Notes: generated by a model from the letters alone, not told the origin. DNA of 64,000 nt from Candidatus Anammoxibacter sp. (GCA_021777105.1 JAIQZQ010000095.1:51337-115336); one strand, 5' to 3'. Numbered from the stretch's first letter, positions 8,417 to 18,634 are shown. Program-made: numbers and translations.

Positions 8417-10453
8417 ATGAAAAACAAAAATAAAGAGCGGTTGTTGTCAAGCAATTGGGATTATATTTTAATTGCCGGAAACGTCTTAGCCATTATCGCT
8501 ATAATTTATTTTGCGTTTACAACAAAGAATGTCGCCGGCAATGCCGTATCATTGGCTTTGGTTATGGCGCTTACTTTTCCGTTGGGTCTTATAATTTCGC
8601 GTATTCTGTTCTCAGAGATAAACATTTCTGAGTCGGTAATATTAGGCATATGTATCGGATGCCCTTTTTCCGCGGGTATATGGGGATTATTTGCCTTTGC
8701 CCGGTTGCCGATGAGCCCTGCGATATATATTCCAATAACATTTGTGATACCAATATGCCTTTTAATAGTTTATAGAAAATCGTTCTGTTTTAAGAATAGG
8801 GAATTTAAAATAAGCGAAATATGCGTCCCCATTTTTGTATTATTAGCTGCTTTTTTGGGGCATTCCTTAATGATGGCAAACAGCAATGTTCCTCCTGATG
8901 TGGACGCGCAAGGCTCGGATTATGTGCAGTTTTTAATGAAATATCAGGGGTATCCGGCAGTTTACCCATTTTTAAATGAAGTTAAGGCGCATTTAAATTA
9001 TCCGCCATGTTTTAATGTAATTGTTGTTTTGTTGTCTAAGCTAAAGATGTCGCTAGTGTTTAAAGAGTGTATGGCTATTACAGTAGTCTGCGGTTCATTT
9101 TTTGCTTTGGCGGTTTGTGTTTTCGCGTATAATCTATTTAAAAGAAATCTTTTGTTGGCATTTATTGCCGGCATTATTACGTTAAATCGAGCATACCTGA
9201 CGCAGTATAATGACGGAAACACAACTGAAATGTTGTCGTTTCTTGCAATAGCCGGCTTTTTAATTTTCCTGCATAGGGCTTTTAACGCTGAAAATAGAAA
9301 GTCCATGCTTATAGTGGCCGGATGCGGGGGGTTCCTTTTCTCTGTATCCGCGTTTAGTCAGACTGAAATATTCAACTGGTATGCCATATCGCTAGGAGCA
9401 TTTTTTGCCTTGTATTTAGTCGCGAAAAGGAAAAACTATTTTAACGACTATATGGTATTAGGCGCGCTTGTCGGAACCAGTTTGATTATAGTCGTTCCCT
9501 GGCTTGTAACTGCAAGCGGCAATTACAAAACAATAGATTTTGAGAACTTTTTTAGCCAGGCCGCGACGCATCTGTTTCCCGCCCTTAGGTATTGGCATAG
9601 CCCTGTTTTCCTAATTTTATCAGCTATAGGCATAGGTTTCCTTTTTTACCGCAGAGAAAAACTTATGGTCTATTTAGGTTTTCATGCCTTAATTATGGCC
9701 GGGCTTATTGTGCATTGGAAGGTTTACCAACTTATCGGGTTTGAATGGTTTAAATTTACACCGACTCCGTATTGGTCGTTAGGCGCTAACGGCAATTTTA
9801 GAACCCCATCTCAATTTCCAAACACATTCACGATCGGATGGTTTTCGTTTACAATAGTTTTTCCGATTGCCACAGCTTATACTCTTTGGTTAATCACTGA
9901 ATTAGTGAAAAAAACAAAGAGCGCATTTATGGAAAAAGGCAAGGTAATGGTAATCTTGATAGTGATATTTTTAGCGGTCTTTGAGTACAATGAATATAAG
10001 AAATACCTTCGGTATCCGGAGTGGCTACTTGAGACGGATTACCAGGCCCTTACATGGTTTCATGACAACACGACGTTTGATAACTGCTTTATTCTTAACC
10101 CTCGCAATCCTATAGATGTTGGCAACGGCAATCTGTACTGGTCGTCCGACTGGAATCCGATAGTGTCTGAGCGGCGTTGCGTAAGCGCCAGATCATTGGA
10201 CACCGGCAGGTTTCAAATGAATATTGAAGAGAATGATTTAATAGATAGAAAAGCTTTAGTTGATATTTATAGCAACATCCTGAGGCCTGATGCCCATACA
10301 ATCCTAAAACAATATAATATCACCCACATTTTTATTTCAGCATTTCATGCAGGCTCATTGTATAACGACTACGCTAAAGTTTCGTTTTTAGAATTGGTTC
10401 ATAAGTATCAAGTTCCAAATTTAGGAACTGCCTTAATATTTGAAGTAAAATAA
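8417..10453 (+). CDS. Large polytopic membrane protein, GT-C glycosyltransferase-like
   Basis: About 678 residues from the ATG at 8417 (the frame also allows TTG at 8405). The first 530 residues contain roughly a dozen hydrophobic segments, followed by a C-terminal soluble part of about 150 residues. An extracytoplasmic loop after the fifth or sixth span contains PPDVDAQGSDYVQFLMKY and HLNYPPCFN; acidic loop residues followed by a YPP motif are typical of GT-C (PMT/ArnT-like) enzymes that use polyprenyl-phosphate sugars. The C-terminal part (ALTWFHDNTTFDNCFILNP and onward) resembles the periplasmic tail of such proteins. No precise family can be named. It would add a sugar on the outer face of the inner membrane, possibly supplied by the GT2 at 6512 (inference). 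Confidence 0.68.
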   Translation: MKNKNKERLLSSNWDYILIAGNVLAIIAIIYFAFTTKNVAGNAVSLALVMALTFPLGLIISRILFSEINISESVILGICIGCPFSAGIWGLFAFARLPMSPAIYIPITFVIPICLLIVYRKSFCFKNREFKISEICVPIFVLLAAFLGHSLMMANSNVPPDVDAQGSDYVQFLMKYQGYPAVYPFLNEVKAHLNYPPCFNVIVVLLSKLKMSLVFKECMAITVVCGSFFALAVCVFAYNLFKRNLLLAFIAGIITLNRAYLTQYNDGNTTEMLSFLAIAGFLIFLHRAFNAENRKSMLIVAGCGGFLFSVSAFSQTEIFNWYAISLGAFFALYLVAKRKNYFNDYMVLGALVGTSLIIVVPWLVTASGNYKTIDFENFFSQAATHLFPALRYWHSPVFLILSAIGIGFLFYRREKLMVYLGFHALIMAGLIVHWKVYQLIGFEWFKFTPTPYWSLGANGNFRTPSQFPNTFTIGWFSFTIVFPIATAYTLWLITELVKKTKSAFMEKGKVMVILIVIFLAVFEYNEYKKYLRYPEWLLETDYQALTWFHDNTTFDNCFILNPRNPIDVGNGNLYWSSDWNPIVSERRCVSARSLDTGRFQMNIEENDLIDRKALVDIYSNILRPDAHTILKQYNITHIFISAFHAGSLYNDYAKVSFLELVHKYQVPNLGTALIFEVK

Positions 10454-10515
10454 TATTTGAAATGTTTTGAAATCTTTAATAAGCCGTTTTTTAGAACACA
10501 TGCCCTGAGTTTAAA

Positions 10516-11706
10516 TTGTCGCAAACACATTCCAATCAAATCACTGATGAAAAGCCTCTTCCGGTAAATATCGGGTTAAATATTACCTCGGCCGTGGCAG
10601 GCGGCGGGGTAACCTATTTAAATAAACTTATCAAGTATTTTGCCAACCACGATCATGTTAATAAATATTATGTTTACGCTTCCGGCAATTCCGCAATTCA
10701 ATCTTTCAAAAACACATCCATAAATTTAACTTATCTGGTTCATAAATTGCCTAAATACTCAATTTTTGCGAGAATCTTTTGGGAACAATTTGTTTTGCCT
10801 TTTAGTTTAAAGAAACATTCCGTTCAAATATTATTTTGTCCCGCGAATATAGGCCCTATCTTTTTTAACTTCCCCTTTGTTCTTGTGGTGCAAAACATTG
10901 CAATGTTTAATGATGATCTTATCAGGAGTGAAACCCCATACCAAAAATTAAGATTATTGTTTTTGCGGCTGTTAACAAAGCATTCAATGTTGCGCGCGGA
11001 AAAGGTTATATTTATATCAAAAGCATCCCAAAAAGCTTTATGCGGGAAATATGGGATTGATTATGAAAAGACTATAGTAATTTACCATGGAAATGAAGGC
11101 CATTTTCATTTAAACCAGATTGTTAAATCAAAAACTGAAAATAGATATAACCTTGAAAAATATATTTTGTGCGTTTCAAATATATATAAATTTAAAAATT
11201 TTTATGAGTTAATCCTTGCGTTTATTAAAATAAAAGACAAAATTGACCAAAACATGAAACTTGTTTTTATAGGCCAAAGTTTTGACAATGAATATAATGA
11301 AAAACTACAGAAAGTTATAGCGGCAAACAGTTGCCGGGATAGAATAAAGTTTATTGGACACGTACCTCACAAAGATTTGCCTTTGCTTTATGCCCATTCA
11401 ACTTTATACGCTTACCCTTCGACAATTGAGAGCTTTGGCAAAACACTGATAGAAGCGATGGCCAGCGGAGCAACGGTTGTTGCTTCAAATATTGAGCCTA
11501 TTCCAGAAGTGTGCGGTGACGCGGCTTTGTACTTTAACCCTAACGATCCAGACGATATTGCGGAAAAGTTGATGATGGCGTTGCAATCGGATGATTTAAG
11601 GAGTGATTTGTCAAAACTCGCTTTAAAAAGAGGCGATTTCTTTTTCTGGGAGAAAACTGCTCAGGAAACATTGGACACGATTAACTCAGCTTGCAGAAAA
11701 ATTTAA
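10516..11706 (+). CDS. Family 4 glycosyltransferase
   Basis: A 396-residue retaining GT4 enzyme. The N-terminal acceptor domain contains a glycine-rich turn (AVAGGGVTYLNKLI). The C-terminal donor domain shows the typical series: YILCVSNIYKFKNF, then FIGHVPHKDLPLLYAHS, and the E-x7-E motif in PSTIESFGKTLIEAMASG near residue 310, ending in VVASNIEPIPEVCGDAALYF. It starts at TTG 62 bp after the membrane protein and lacks an obvious ribosome site. Donor and acceptor are unknown. It probably acts in the cytoplasm on the lipid-linked repeat unit. Confidence 0.86.
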   Translation: MSQTHSNQITDEKPLPVNIGLNITSAVAGGGVTYLNKLIKYFANHDHVNKYYVYASGNSAIQSFKNTSINLTYLVHKLPKYSIFARIFWEQFVLPFSLKKHSVQILFCPANIGPIFFNFPFVLVVQNIAMFNDDLIRSETPYQKLRLLFLRLLTKHSMLRAEKVIFISKASQKALCGKYGIDYEKTIVIYHGNEGHFHLNQIVKSKTENRYNLEKYILCVSNIYKFKNFYELILAFIKIKDKIDQNMKLVFIGQSFDNEYNEKLQKVIAANSCRDRIKFIGHVPHKDLPLLYAHSTLYAYPSTIESFGKTLIEAMASGATVVASNIEPIPEVCGDAALYFNPNDPDDIAEKLMMALQSDDLRSDLSKLALKRGDFFFWEKTAQETLDTINSACRKI

Positions 11707-11733
11707 AATATTGTTAGTAAATGGGGGTTTGGT

Positions 11734-13644
11734 TTGTGCGGCATAGCAGGAATAGTTAATCTTAACGGAAAACCGGTTGACAAGGATTTGATTGTCAGGA
11801 TGACGAATACGTTGAATCATAGGGGCCCTGATGACGAGGGCTCCTTTTACTCAAATGATATTCGCCAAACATCGTCTTCTTCAATCGGTGTCGGCTTGGG
11901 GCACAAAAGGTTGAGCATAATTGACCTATCTGAAGCGGGAAGACAACCTTTATCAAATGAAGACGGGACGGTCTGGTTGGTATGCAATGGAGAAATATAT
12001 AATTACAAAGAGCTTGCAAAAGAAGTTGAGTCAAAAGGGCATAAATTAAAGTCAAAGACGGATAGCGAAGTAATTATTCATCTATATGAGGAATATGGCG
12101 ACAATTTCGTGCCACGATTGCAAGGCATGTTTGCTTTTGCCATATGGGATAGCCGTAAGAAAAGAGCAATTATCGCTAGGGACAGGGTTGGCATTAAACC
12201 ACTCTATTACTATTTTAAAGACGGAGTATTTATCTTTGCTTCGGAAATAAAGGCAATATTGTCAAACGATTGTGTTAAAAGGGAGATTGATACCCTTTCT
12301 TTAAACCAATATCTCTCGTTCCTTTACACACCGGCGCCTAAAACAATCTTTAAAGATATTTTAAAAGCTGAGCCCGGCAGTTTATTGGTTCTTGAGGATG
12401 GACGATTGCATGAGAGCCAATATTGGGATTTAGTAATTCAAAATAATGTAGATACCCATAAATCCGAGGATGTTTATGTTGACACAATATATGATCTGTT
12501 AAAAGAAGCTATTAACGCAAGGATGATGAGCGACGTGCCTTTAGGCGCGTTTTTAAGCGGTGGAATTGACTCTTCCGTGATTGTGGCTATTATGAGCGAG
12601 CTTTCCGCAACCCCTATAAAAACATTTTCAATAGGATTTGGCAGGGAGGAGAGGCATTATAGCGAACTTGAGCACGCCAAGGTTATCGCCGATCTATTTA
12701 AAACCGATCACAGGGAATTTGTTTTAAAGTCAGACATTGTCGAGCTCCTTCCAACTGTTGTTAGTCATTTTGATGAGCCGTTTGCAAATCCAACTTCCGT
12801 ATTGATGTATTTGTTGAGTCAGGAGACAAAAAAGCACGTAAGCGTTGCTCTTTCGGGCACGGGCGGAGACGAGGCGTTTGCCGGTTATACAAGGTACGCG
12901 GGAATGAAATTGTCGGAAAACGCTCAAATGGTTCCAAAATCGTTGCGAAAATTTTTAAATTTTGCGGCGGAAAATATCCCTGAATCTTCTAACGGCAAAC
13001 ATTTCGGAAGAAGGCTTAAGAGATTCGTAAATGGTTCGCTTATGCAACCGGAAGAACGCTATGCATCATGGATGTCTGTTTTTAATGACGATCTTAAAAG
13101 CGAATTGTTTTCCAGTGATGTTTTTAGGGGCGGGGTAGACGAATATTTGCGCTCATATTTTAACAATCCAGGCATATTAAACTCCCAAAACAAGGTTTTT
13201 TACACTGATGTAAAAACATATCTGCCTAACAATCAACTGGAATATGTTGACAAAATGAGCATGGCGCACGCCCTTGAAGTGCGAGTTCCGTTTTGCGATC
13301 ATAAACTTTTAGAATATTCAGCCTCAATACCGTATAATTTAAAGATTAAAGGCTTGAACACAAAACATCTCTTAAAGAGAGCAGCGGCAAAGATATTGCC
13401 TGAAGAGATAATAAACCGAAAAAAAGTCGGATTTAACGCCCCCCTCGGCATATGGTTCCAAGGCGATTTAAAAGATTTTATAAAAGACGAACTATCCGAA
13501 AGTAATCTCAAAAAAACAGGATATTTTAATCATAAAGCGGTTAACAAAATCATTGAAGAGCACAATTCAAAGAGAAAAGATTATTCATTGCACATATGGG
13601 CCATATTAGTGTTCCAGGTTTGGCATAATGCTTATCTTAATTAA
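11734..13644 (+). CDS. asnB: Asparagine synthetase (glutamine-hydrolysing), AsnB family
   Basis: The protein is 636 residues long. Cys2 follows the initiator directly (MCGIAGIVN), which fixes the TTG start because the Cys must become the N-terminal nucleophile of the class II glutaminase. The glutaminase domain covers about residues 1-210 (RGPDDEG, GLGHKRLSIIDLSEAGRQP). The synthetase domain has the PP-loop SGGIDSSV near residue 275 and the SGTGGDEAFAGYTRY block. Copies like this are frequent in polysaccharide loci, where they probably amidate uronic acid or amino-sugar carboxylates rather than make free asparagine. The spacing to the next gene is 18 bp. Confidence 0.92.
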   Translation: MCGIAGIVNLNGKPVDKDLIVRMTNTLNHRGPDDEGSFYSNDIRQTSSSSIGVGLGHKRLSIIDLSEAGRQPLSNEDGTVWLVCNGEIYNYKELAKEVESKGHKLKSKTDSEVIIHLYEEYGDNFVPRLQGMFAFAIWDSRKKRAIIARDRVGIKPLYYYFKDGVFIFASEIKAILSNDCVKREIDTLSLNQYLSFLYTPAPKTIFKDILKAEPGSLLVLEDGRLHESQYWDLVIQNNVDTHKSEDVYVDTIYDLLKEAINARMMSDVPLGAFLSGGIDSSVIVAIMSELSATPIKTFSIGFGREERHYSELEHAKVIADLFKTDHREFVLKSDIVELLPTVVSHFDEPFANPTSVLMYLLSQETKKHVSVALSGTGGDEAFAGYTRYAGMKLSENAQMVPKSLRKFLNFAAENIPESSNGKHFGRRLKRFVNGSLMQPEERYASWMSVFNDDLKSELFSSDVFRGGVDEYLRSYFNNPGILNSQNKVFYTDVKTYLPNNQLEYVDKMSMAHALEVRVPFCDHKLLEYSASIPYNLKIKGLNTKHLLKRAAAKILPEEIINRKKVGFNAPLGIWFQGDLKDFIKDELSESNLKKTGYFNHKAVNKIIEEHNSKRKDYSLHIWAILVFQVWHNAYLN

Positions 13645-13662
13645 ATTTTTAACTATAAAATT

Positions 13663-15168
13663 ATGAAAATACTATTAATTGATCCGCCGATTAGGCGGTT
13701 TACAGGGGTTGCTAGTTTTTATTTTCCAACGAGTCTGGCGTTTTTGGCGGCTCCGTTGACAAAGACAGATCATGAAGTTGTTATTTATGATGTTGACAGG
13801 GGCGGGGAAGTTTCGAAAAGTCTGAATTTCAACAACAGTTATAATCAGATGCAGCGTTATGTTGACGCTATTAATGATAGCGGGCTTGATGTCTGGCAAG
13901 AGGTAAAAGAGCTGATTTGGAAGTTTGATCCAGATGTTGTTGGCATAACTGTAATGACAACAAAAATCGCTTCGGCTTTAAAAATTGCAGAACTGGTAAA
14001 GGGGTGTAAAAAAAGTTGTCACGTAGTTCTTGGAGGGCCTCACCCCACAATTACGCCTGACGATATGCTTGAATGCGAGTTTGTTGATTTTGTTTGCCGT
14101 GGAGAGGGTGAAAATTCATTCCTTGAGTTAATGAATATGTTAGAGGCGCAAAAACAGCCGTCTGAAAACGGATTGTCTTCCATTAACGGTATCTCATTTA
14201 AAAAGGATGGGCAAATTATTCATAACAGTGACGCTAAGTTTATTGACGATCTTGATTCCATACCTTATGCTGACAGAAGCAGCTTGATGAATATTGACAA
14301 ATACAGCTCTGAAGATATCGGCATGCTTTTAACTTCACGTGGGTGTCCGTTTAAATGCAGCTATTGTTACCATCCATTTCAGGCAAATAAAGTTAAGTAC
14401 CGGTCAACGGATAATATCCTGGGCGAGATTGAAGATGTGCGGAGTAAATATGGGAGTTATCAATTTTCAATTAAAGACGATTCGTTTACGGTTAAGAGGT
14501 CGCATGTTGTTGATTTCTGCGAGGCTTTAATAAAGAACGCGATTAAAATTAATTGGGACTGCACAACCAGAGTAAATCTGGTTGATGAGGATTTGTTAAA
14601 GCTCATGAAAGAGGCCGGTTGCAATGTTATAAAGGTTGGCGTTGAGTCCGGCAGCGAGAAGATTCTTAAAGCTACTCATAAAGGGATAACGCATGAGCAG
14701 ATACGCAAGGCTGCAAGGCTTTTTAATAAACTGGGCATTTTCTGGACGGGATATTTTATGATAGGTCTTCCGCAGGAGACAGAAAAAGATATGATGGAAA
14801 CTCTGGAGTTTATGGAAGAGATTAAGCCTTATTACGCAGGCCTTGGCGTGTACAACCCTTTTCCAAACACGCAATTGTTTGATCTGGGCGTGGAAATGGG
14901 CATTTTGAAAGAGAAAATAGGATTTGATGACTTTAAAAATGTGAATCCTATTGATTACTATTTTATTGATCCTGATAAAAGGGTAGAGGCGTTAAGCAAA
15001 GAGGAGTTTGATAAAATTTCGGTTTCGATGATGGGTTCTTTTAACAAATATAACAAACGGTTTGATAAACTTCTCAGACGGGCGTGGGCTAGAAGAAATC
15101 AGTATATGCACGACCCGGCTATGATAAAAACCGATTTCACCAAGGTTATAAGCTGGATTACATCGTAA
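13663..15168 (+). CDS. B12-binding-domain radical SAM protein
   Basis: The N-terminal 180 residues look like a cobalamin-binding Rossmann domain (MKILLIDPPI, SLAFLAAPL, VVLGGPHPTITPDDML, FVCRGEGENSFLELM), the arrangement of class B radical SAM enzymes. The radical SAM motif is C228, C232, C235 (GCPFKCSYC), followed by an Elp3-like TIM barrel (NVIKVGVESGSEKIL, FMIGLPQET). The length is 501 residues. Class B enzymes methylate unactivated carbons or rearrange rings. Here a C-methylated sugar or a modified lipid is possible (inference). It is the fourth radical SAM protein of the locus and is separated by 1 bp from the next gene, so they are co-translated. Confidence 0.88.
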   Translation: MKILLIDPPIRRFTGVASFYFPTSLAFLAAPLTKTDHEVVIYDVDRGGEVSKSLNFNNSYNQMQRYVDAINDSGLDVWQEVKELIWKFDPDVVGITVMTTKIASALKIAELVKGCKKSCHVVLGGPHPTITPDDMLECEFVDFVCRGEGENSFLELMNMLEAQKQPSENGLSSINGISFKKDGQIIHNSDAKFIDDLDSIPYADRSSLMNIDKYSSEDIGMLLTSRGCPFKCSYCYHPFQANKVKYRSTDNILGEIEDVRSKYGSYQFSIKDDSFTVKRSHVVDFCEALIKNAIKINWDCTTRVNLVDEDLLKLMKEAGCNVIKVGVESGSEKILKATHKGITHEQIRKAARLFNKLGIFWTGYFMIGLPQETEKDMMETLEFMEEIKPYYAGLGVYNPFPNTQLFDLGVEMGILKEKIGFDDFKNVNPIDYYFIDPDKRVEALSKEEFDKISVSMMGSFNKYNKRFDKLLRRAWARRNQYMHDPAMIKTDFTKVISWITS

Positions 15169-15169
15169 A

Positions 15170-16381
15170 ATGAGAATATTGTTTATCGCTCAATTTTATC
15201 CGCCTGAAATGGGCGCCGCCGCGGCGCGAATTAGCGGTTTGGCCGGCAACCTTGCTAAATCAGGGCATGAAGTGTCTATTCTGACGGGATTTCCAAACTA
15301 TCCCTCCGGCTTAATTGACGCAAAATACAGGAAAAAACTATACGTTATTGAAAAAGATGAAGGGGTAACCGTAAACAGAGTGTGGGTATATGCTTCTCCT
15401 CGCAGGAAATTTTACACAAGGCTTCTTAACTACTTTTCGCTTGTTTTCACTTCAATAATATTTGAACTATTTGACAAGCGCGGGTACGACATTGTAATAG
15501 CTTCTTCGCCCCCACTTTTTATAGGCATTTCCGGCTATGCGGTTGCTAAACTAAAAAGCGCGAGCTCTGTTCTTGATGTTCGCGATATATGGCCTAAGAT
15601 CGGGGTTGACACCGGCGAGTTGAGCAAGGATTCATTTTTTATTAAAATAGCTGAAAAGCTTGAAGATTTCCTTTACAAAAGCGCGGATTTGATAACGGTT
15701 GTAACTGAATATAAACTAAAATATTTGTTGGAAAAAGAGACTCCGGAATCAAAGATAAAGATAATACCAAACGGGGTTGACAGGGAATATTTGAGTGTCG
15801 ATATTGATAGCGAGGTTTCAGATAAATATTTCACAGACAATAAATTTACGGTTGTTTACGCGGGGCTCATGGGAATCGCTCAAGGGGTGCAGGTAATAGT
15901 TGAAGCGGCAAACATCCTTAAAAACAATCCGGATATGAGGTTTTATATTATAGGAGAGGGTGTTGAAAAGGCAAAACTTATAAAGTTGAGCAATAAATAT
16001 GGATTAACTGATGTTGTGTTTATTGACAGCCTTCCTAAAGAGAAGATTGCGACGTTTATAAAACTTTGCGATGTTTGCGTTGTTCCGCTTAAGATGGCAA
16101 GCTTTACCGATAGCGTGCCGTCGAAACTGTTAGAAACAATGGCTTTTGGTTGCCCTGTGATACTCTCCGCCGCAGGCGAGTCTGCCTCAATTGTTGAAAA
16201 ATCAGGCGGGGGACTTGTAACCAGCCCATCAAATTCAACTGAGTTGGCTGAAGCTATAAAAAAACTATACGATAACCCTGAGCTTAAAACAAGTTTCAGT
16301 AAAAATGGGGTTGAGTTTGTTGATAAATATTTTATGAGGGATAAAATAGCTCAAAAGCTTGAAGATGTATTAATCAAATAA
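15170..16381 (+). CDS. Family 4 glycosyltransferase (WbuB/WcaI-like)
   Basis: A 403-residue GT4 enzyme with the start MRILFIAQFYPPEMGAAAAR and the segment ILTGFPNYPSG, both typical of the subgroup annotated as fucosamine or colanic-acid glycosyltransferases. VLDVRDIWP, IIPNGVDREYL and VYAGLMGIAQGVQ mark the inter-domain region. The donor site near residue 310 reads VPSKLLETMAFGCPVILSA, with the expected Glu. It starts at ATG 1 bp after the upstream stop. The sugar specificity is not provable. It probably extends the undecaprenyl-linked unit that the sugar transferase at 22090 starts. Confidence 0.87.
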   Translation: MRILFIAQFYPPEMGAAAARISGLAGNLAKSGHEVSILTGFPNYPSGLIDAKYRKKLYVIEKDEGVTVNRVWVYASPRRKFYTRLLNYFSLVFTSIIFELFDKRGYDIVIASSPPLFIGISGYAVAKLKSASSVLDVRDIWPKIGVDTGELSKDSFFIKIAEKLEDFLYKSADLITVVTEYKLKYLLEKETPESKIKIIPNGVDREYLSVDIDSEVSDKYFTDNKFTVVYAGLMGIAQGVQVIVEAANILKNNPDMRFYIIGEGVEKAKLIKLSNKYGLTDVVFIDSLPKEKIATFIKLCDVCVVPLKMASFTDSVPSKLLETMAFGCPVILSAAGESASIVEKSGGGLVTSPSNSTELAEAIKKLYDNPELKTSFSKNGVEFVDKYFMRDKIAQKLEDVLIK

Positions 16382-16403
16382 TTTCAAATAAAAGGGTTGT
16401 GTT

Positions 16404-18626
16404 TTGAAACAGATATTACAAAATTATAAAACCGGGGAATTGAAGCTTGATGATGTTCCGGTTCCATGTTTAAAAGCCGGGGGCGTTCTTGTAAAGAACG
16501 AGTTTTCCCTGGTAAGCGTCGGCACTGAGAAATCTATGACCGAACTTGCGCAAAAGAGCATTATTGGAAAGGCGAAGGAGAGACCTGATCTTGTTAAACA
16601 GGTAATAGAGAAGGCCAAAAAGGACGGCATTGCCAATACGATTAGCGCTGTCAGGAACAAGCTGGACGTGGTTAAACCTTTGGGTTATAGTTCGGCCGGA
16701 TTGGTAGTGGAAGCAGGGGAAGGCGCGGATGAGTTTCTGCCGCATGATCGCGTGGCGTGCGCCGGGGCCGGATACGCAAGCCATGCGGATGTTATTTTTG
16801 TCCCAAAAAATCTTTGCGCAAAAATTCCTGAAAGTGTTTCGTCCAGAGTCGCGTCATGCGCAACATTGGGGGCGGTGGCATTACAAGGGGCTCGGATAGC
16901 AAACCCTCTATTGGGCGAAAAAGTGGCGGTAATAGGATTGGGGCTTGTAGGGCAGATTACCGCTCAATTTTTGCAAAGTTCAGGCTGTATGGTATTAGGT
17001 TTTGACCTTGATCCCGGCAGGGTGGAAATGGCATTAAAAATGGGTATGGATATGGGCGTGTCGAATACGGGTGATATGGAAGCGGCGGTTAAATCAATTT
17101 CAAAAGATTACGGGATGGATGCGGTTATAATTACCGCGTCAACACCTTCAAGCGCTCCGGTTGAAATGGCGGGTAAAATATCAAGGGATAAAGGTAGGGT
17201 TGTGGTTGTGGGCAATGTTGGGATGAACGTGCCTAGAGATTCTTTCTATAAAAAAGAGCTTGATCTCAGGCTTTCGCGATCATACGGCCCAGGCAGATAC
17301 GACACTGTTTATGAAGAAAAGGGCATAGACTATCCTTTAGGTTATGTTCGCTGGACTGAAAAAAGAAATATGGAGACTTTTCTGGAATTTGTGGAAAAGG
17401 GGAGGCTTAATATTGAGCCTTTAATTACACACTGTTTTCCTTTTGAAGATGCTGAAACCGTCTATGGGTTGTTAAATGGAAAGGTTTCTATAGACGATGC
17501 GGCTGTGACTAAATATAAGAATGATTTATTAAACGAAAAGCAGGCTCCTACATCAGGTAATAATTTGCTGGGGGTCATTTTTGAATATAAAGATTGGAGA
17601 AGCTCTGAACGAAGATTAAGCATAGATGATATAAACGTTTCAGGTTCATCGCGGCAAACAGTAAATGTGGGATTGATTGGCTCCGGCAACTTTGTTAGAA
17701 CTACGCTGGTTCCCGCTTTAAAAGCGAATGAAAACATTTGCCTTAAAGGGCTGGCAACCGCCACCGGCATGAACGCAAAGATTAACGCAAAGAAGCACGA
17801 ATTTGAATATTGTACTACGGATTATAATGAGATATTAAATGACGCAAATATTAATCTGGTAATTATTGCCACTAGGCATAATTTACACTCAAAACTGGTT
17901 ATCGAAACATTGCAAAAAGGCAAGGATGTGTTTGTTGAAAAACCTTTGGCTCTGTCCATGGATGAGTTGGAGAAGGTTGTTGATGTATGGAAAACTTCGG
18001 GCAAACAATTGTTGGTTGGATTTAACAGGAGGTTTAGCCCGTTTACAATTGCGGTTAACGATTTTTTTGCAAACAGAAAAGGGCCTTTAACGTTAAACTA
18101 TAGAATTAACGCCGGTTTTATTCCCGCTGATAATTGGGTTCATGACCAGGATGAGGGAGGCGGAAGGATTATAGGGGAGGTTTGCCACTTTGTGGATCTG
18201 ATGCGTTTTTTGGTTAAAGCCGATCCGGTAAAAGTTTACGCGGACGTTGTTTCCGGCAATAGCAATTTTGTGAACGACAATCTAAATATAAACCTTAAAT
18301 TTAAAGACGGTTCTATTGGAGCTATAACATATGTTTCAAGCGGTGATAAATCATTTCCAAAAGAGCGGCTTGAAATTTTTGGCGATGGGGCGGTGGCTGT
18401 TATTGACGATTTCCGATCAGCGACGTTAATCAAGAACGGCAAAACACGAAAAATAAGGGGCGTTCCAAATGATAAAGGGCATAAAGGGGAGATAAATCAA
18501 TTTGTAGGCGCCTTAAGAAATGGAAACGATTCTCCAATTCCTTTTAGCGATAGCGTTGCAGTCACACAGACTACTTTTAATATTATTGAATCAATTAAAA
18601 AGGGAATGCCGATTTGTTTTGAATGA
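16404..18626 (+). CDS. Two-domain oxidoreductase: zinc-type alcohol dehydrogenase fused to Gfo/Idh/MocA
   Basis: The protein is 740 residues long. Residues 1 to about 370 form a medium-chain dehydrogenase fold with a Rossmann segment (VAVIGLGLVGQITAQFLQSS). From about 415 a second Rossmann domain begins (VNVGLIGSGNFVRTTLVPAL), followed by the Gfo/Idh/MocA EKP motif at 512-514 and a C-terminal substrate barrel. This bi-domain architecture recurs in bacterial exopolysaccharide loci next to heparinase-like genes, as here, with the heparinase-like gene at 18829. It starts at TTG with AAAGGG about 10 bp upstream. The likely role is NAD-dependent redox modification of a nucleotide sugar; the exact reaction of this fusion is not established to my knowledge. 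Confidence 0.87.
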   Translation: MKQILQNYKTGELKLDDVPVPCLKAGGVLVKNEFSLVSVGTEKSMTELAQKSIIGKAKERPDLVKQVIEKAKKDGIANTISAVRNKLDVVKPLGYSSAGLVVEAGEGADEFLPHDRVACAGAGYASHADVIFVPKNLCAKIPESVSSRVASCATLGAVALQGARIANPLLGEKVAVIGLGLVGQITAQFLQSSGCMVLGFDLDPGRVEMALKMGMDMGVSNTGDMEAAVKSISKDYGMDAVIITASTPSSAPVEMAGKISRDKGRVVVVGNVGMNVPRDSFYKKELDLRLSRSYGPGRYDTVYEEKGIDYPLGYVRWTEKRNMETFLEFVEKGRLNIEPLITHCFPFEDAETVYGLLNGKVSIDDAAVTKYKNDLLNEKQAPTSGNNLLGVIFEYKDWRSSERRLSIDDINVSGSSRQTVNVGLIGSGNFVRTTLVPALKANENICLKGLATATGMNAKINAKKHEFEYCTTDYNEILNDANINLVIIATRHNLHSKLVIETLQKGKDVFVEKPLALSMDELEKVVDVWKTSGKQLLVGFNRRFSPFTIAVNDFFANRKGPLTLNYRINAGFIPADNWVHDQDEGGGRIIGEVCHFVDLMRFLVKADPVKVYADVVSGNSNFVNDNLNINLKFKDGSIGAITYVSSGDKSFPKERLEIFGDGAVAVIDDFRSATLIKNGKTRKIRGVPNDKGHKGEINQFVGALRNGNDSPIPFSDSVAVTQTTFNIIESIKKGMPICFE

Positions 18627-18634
18627 TTTTAAAA

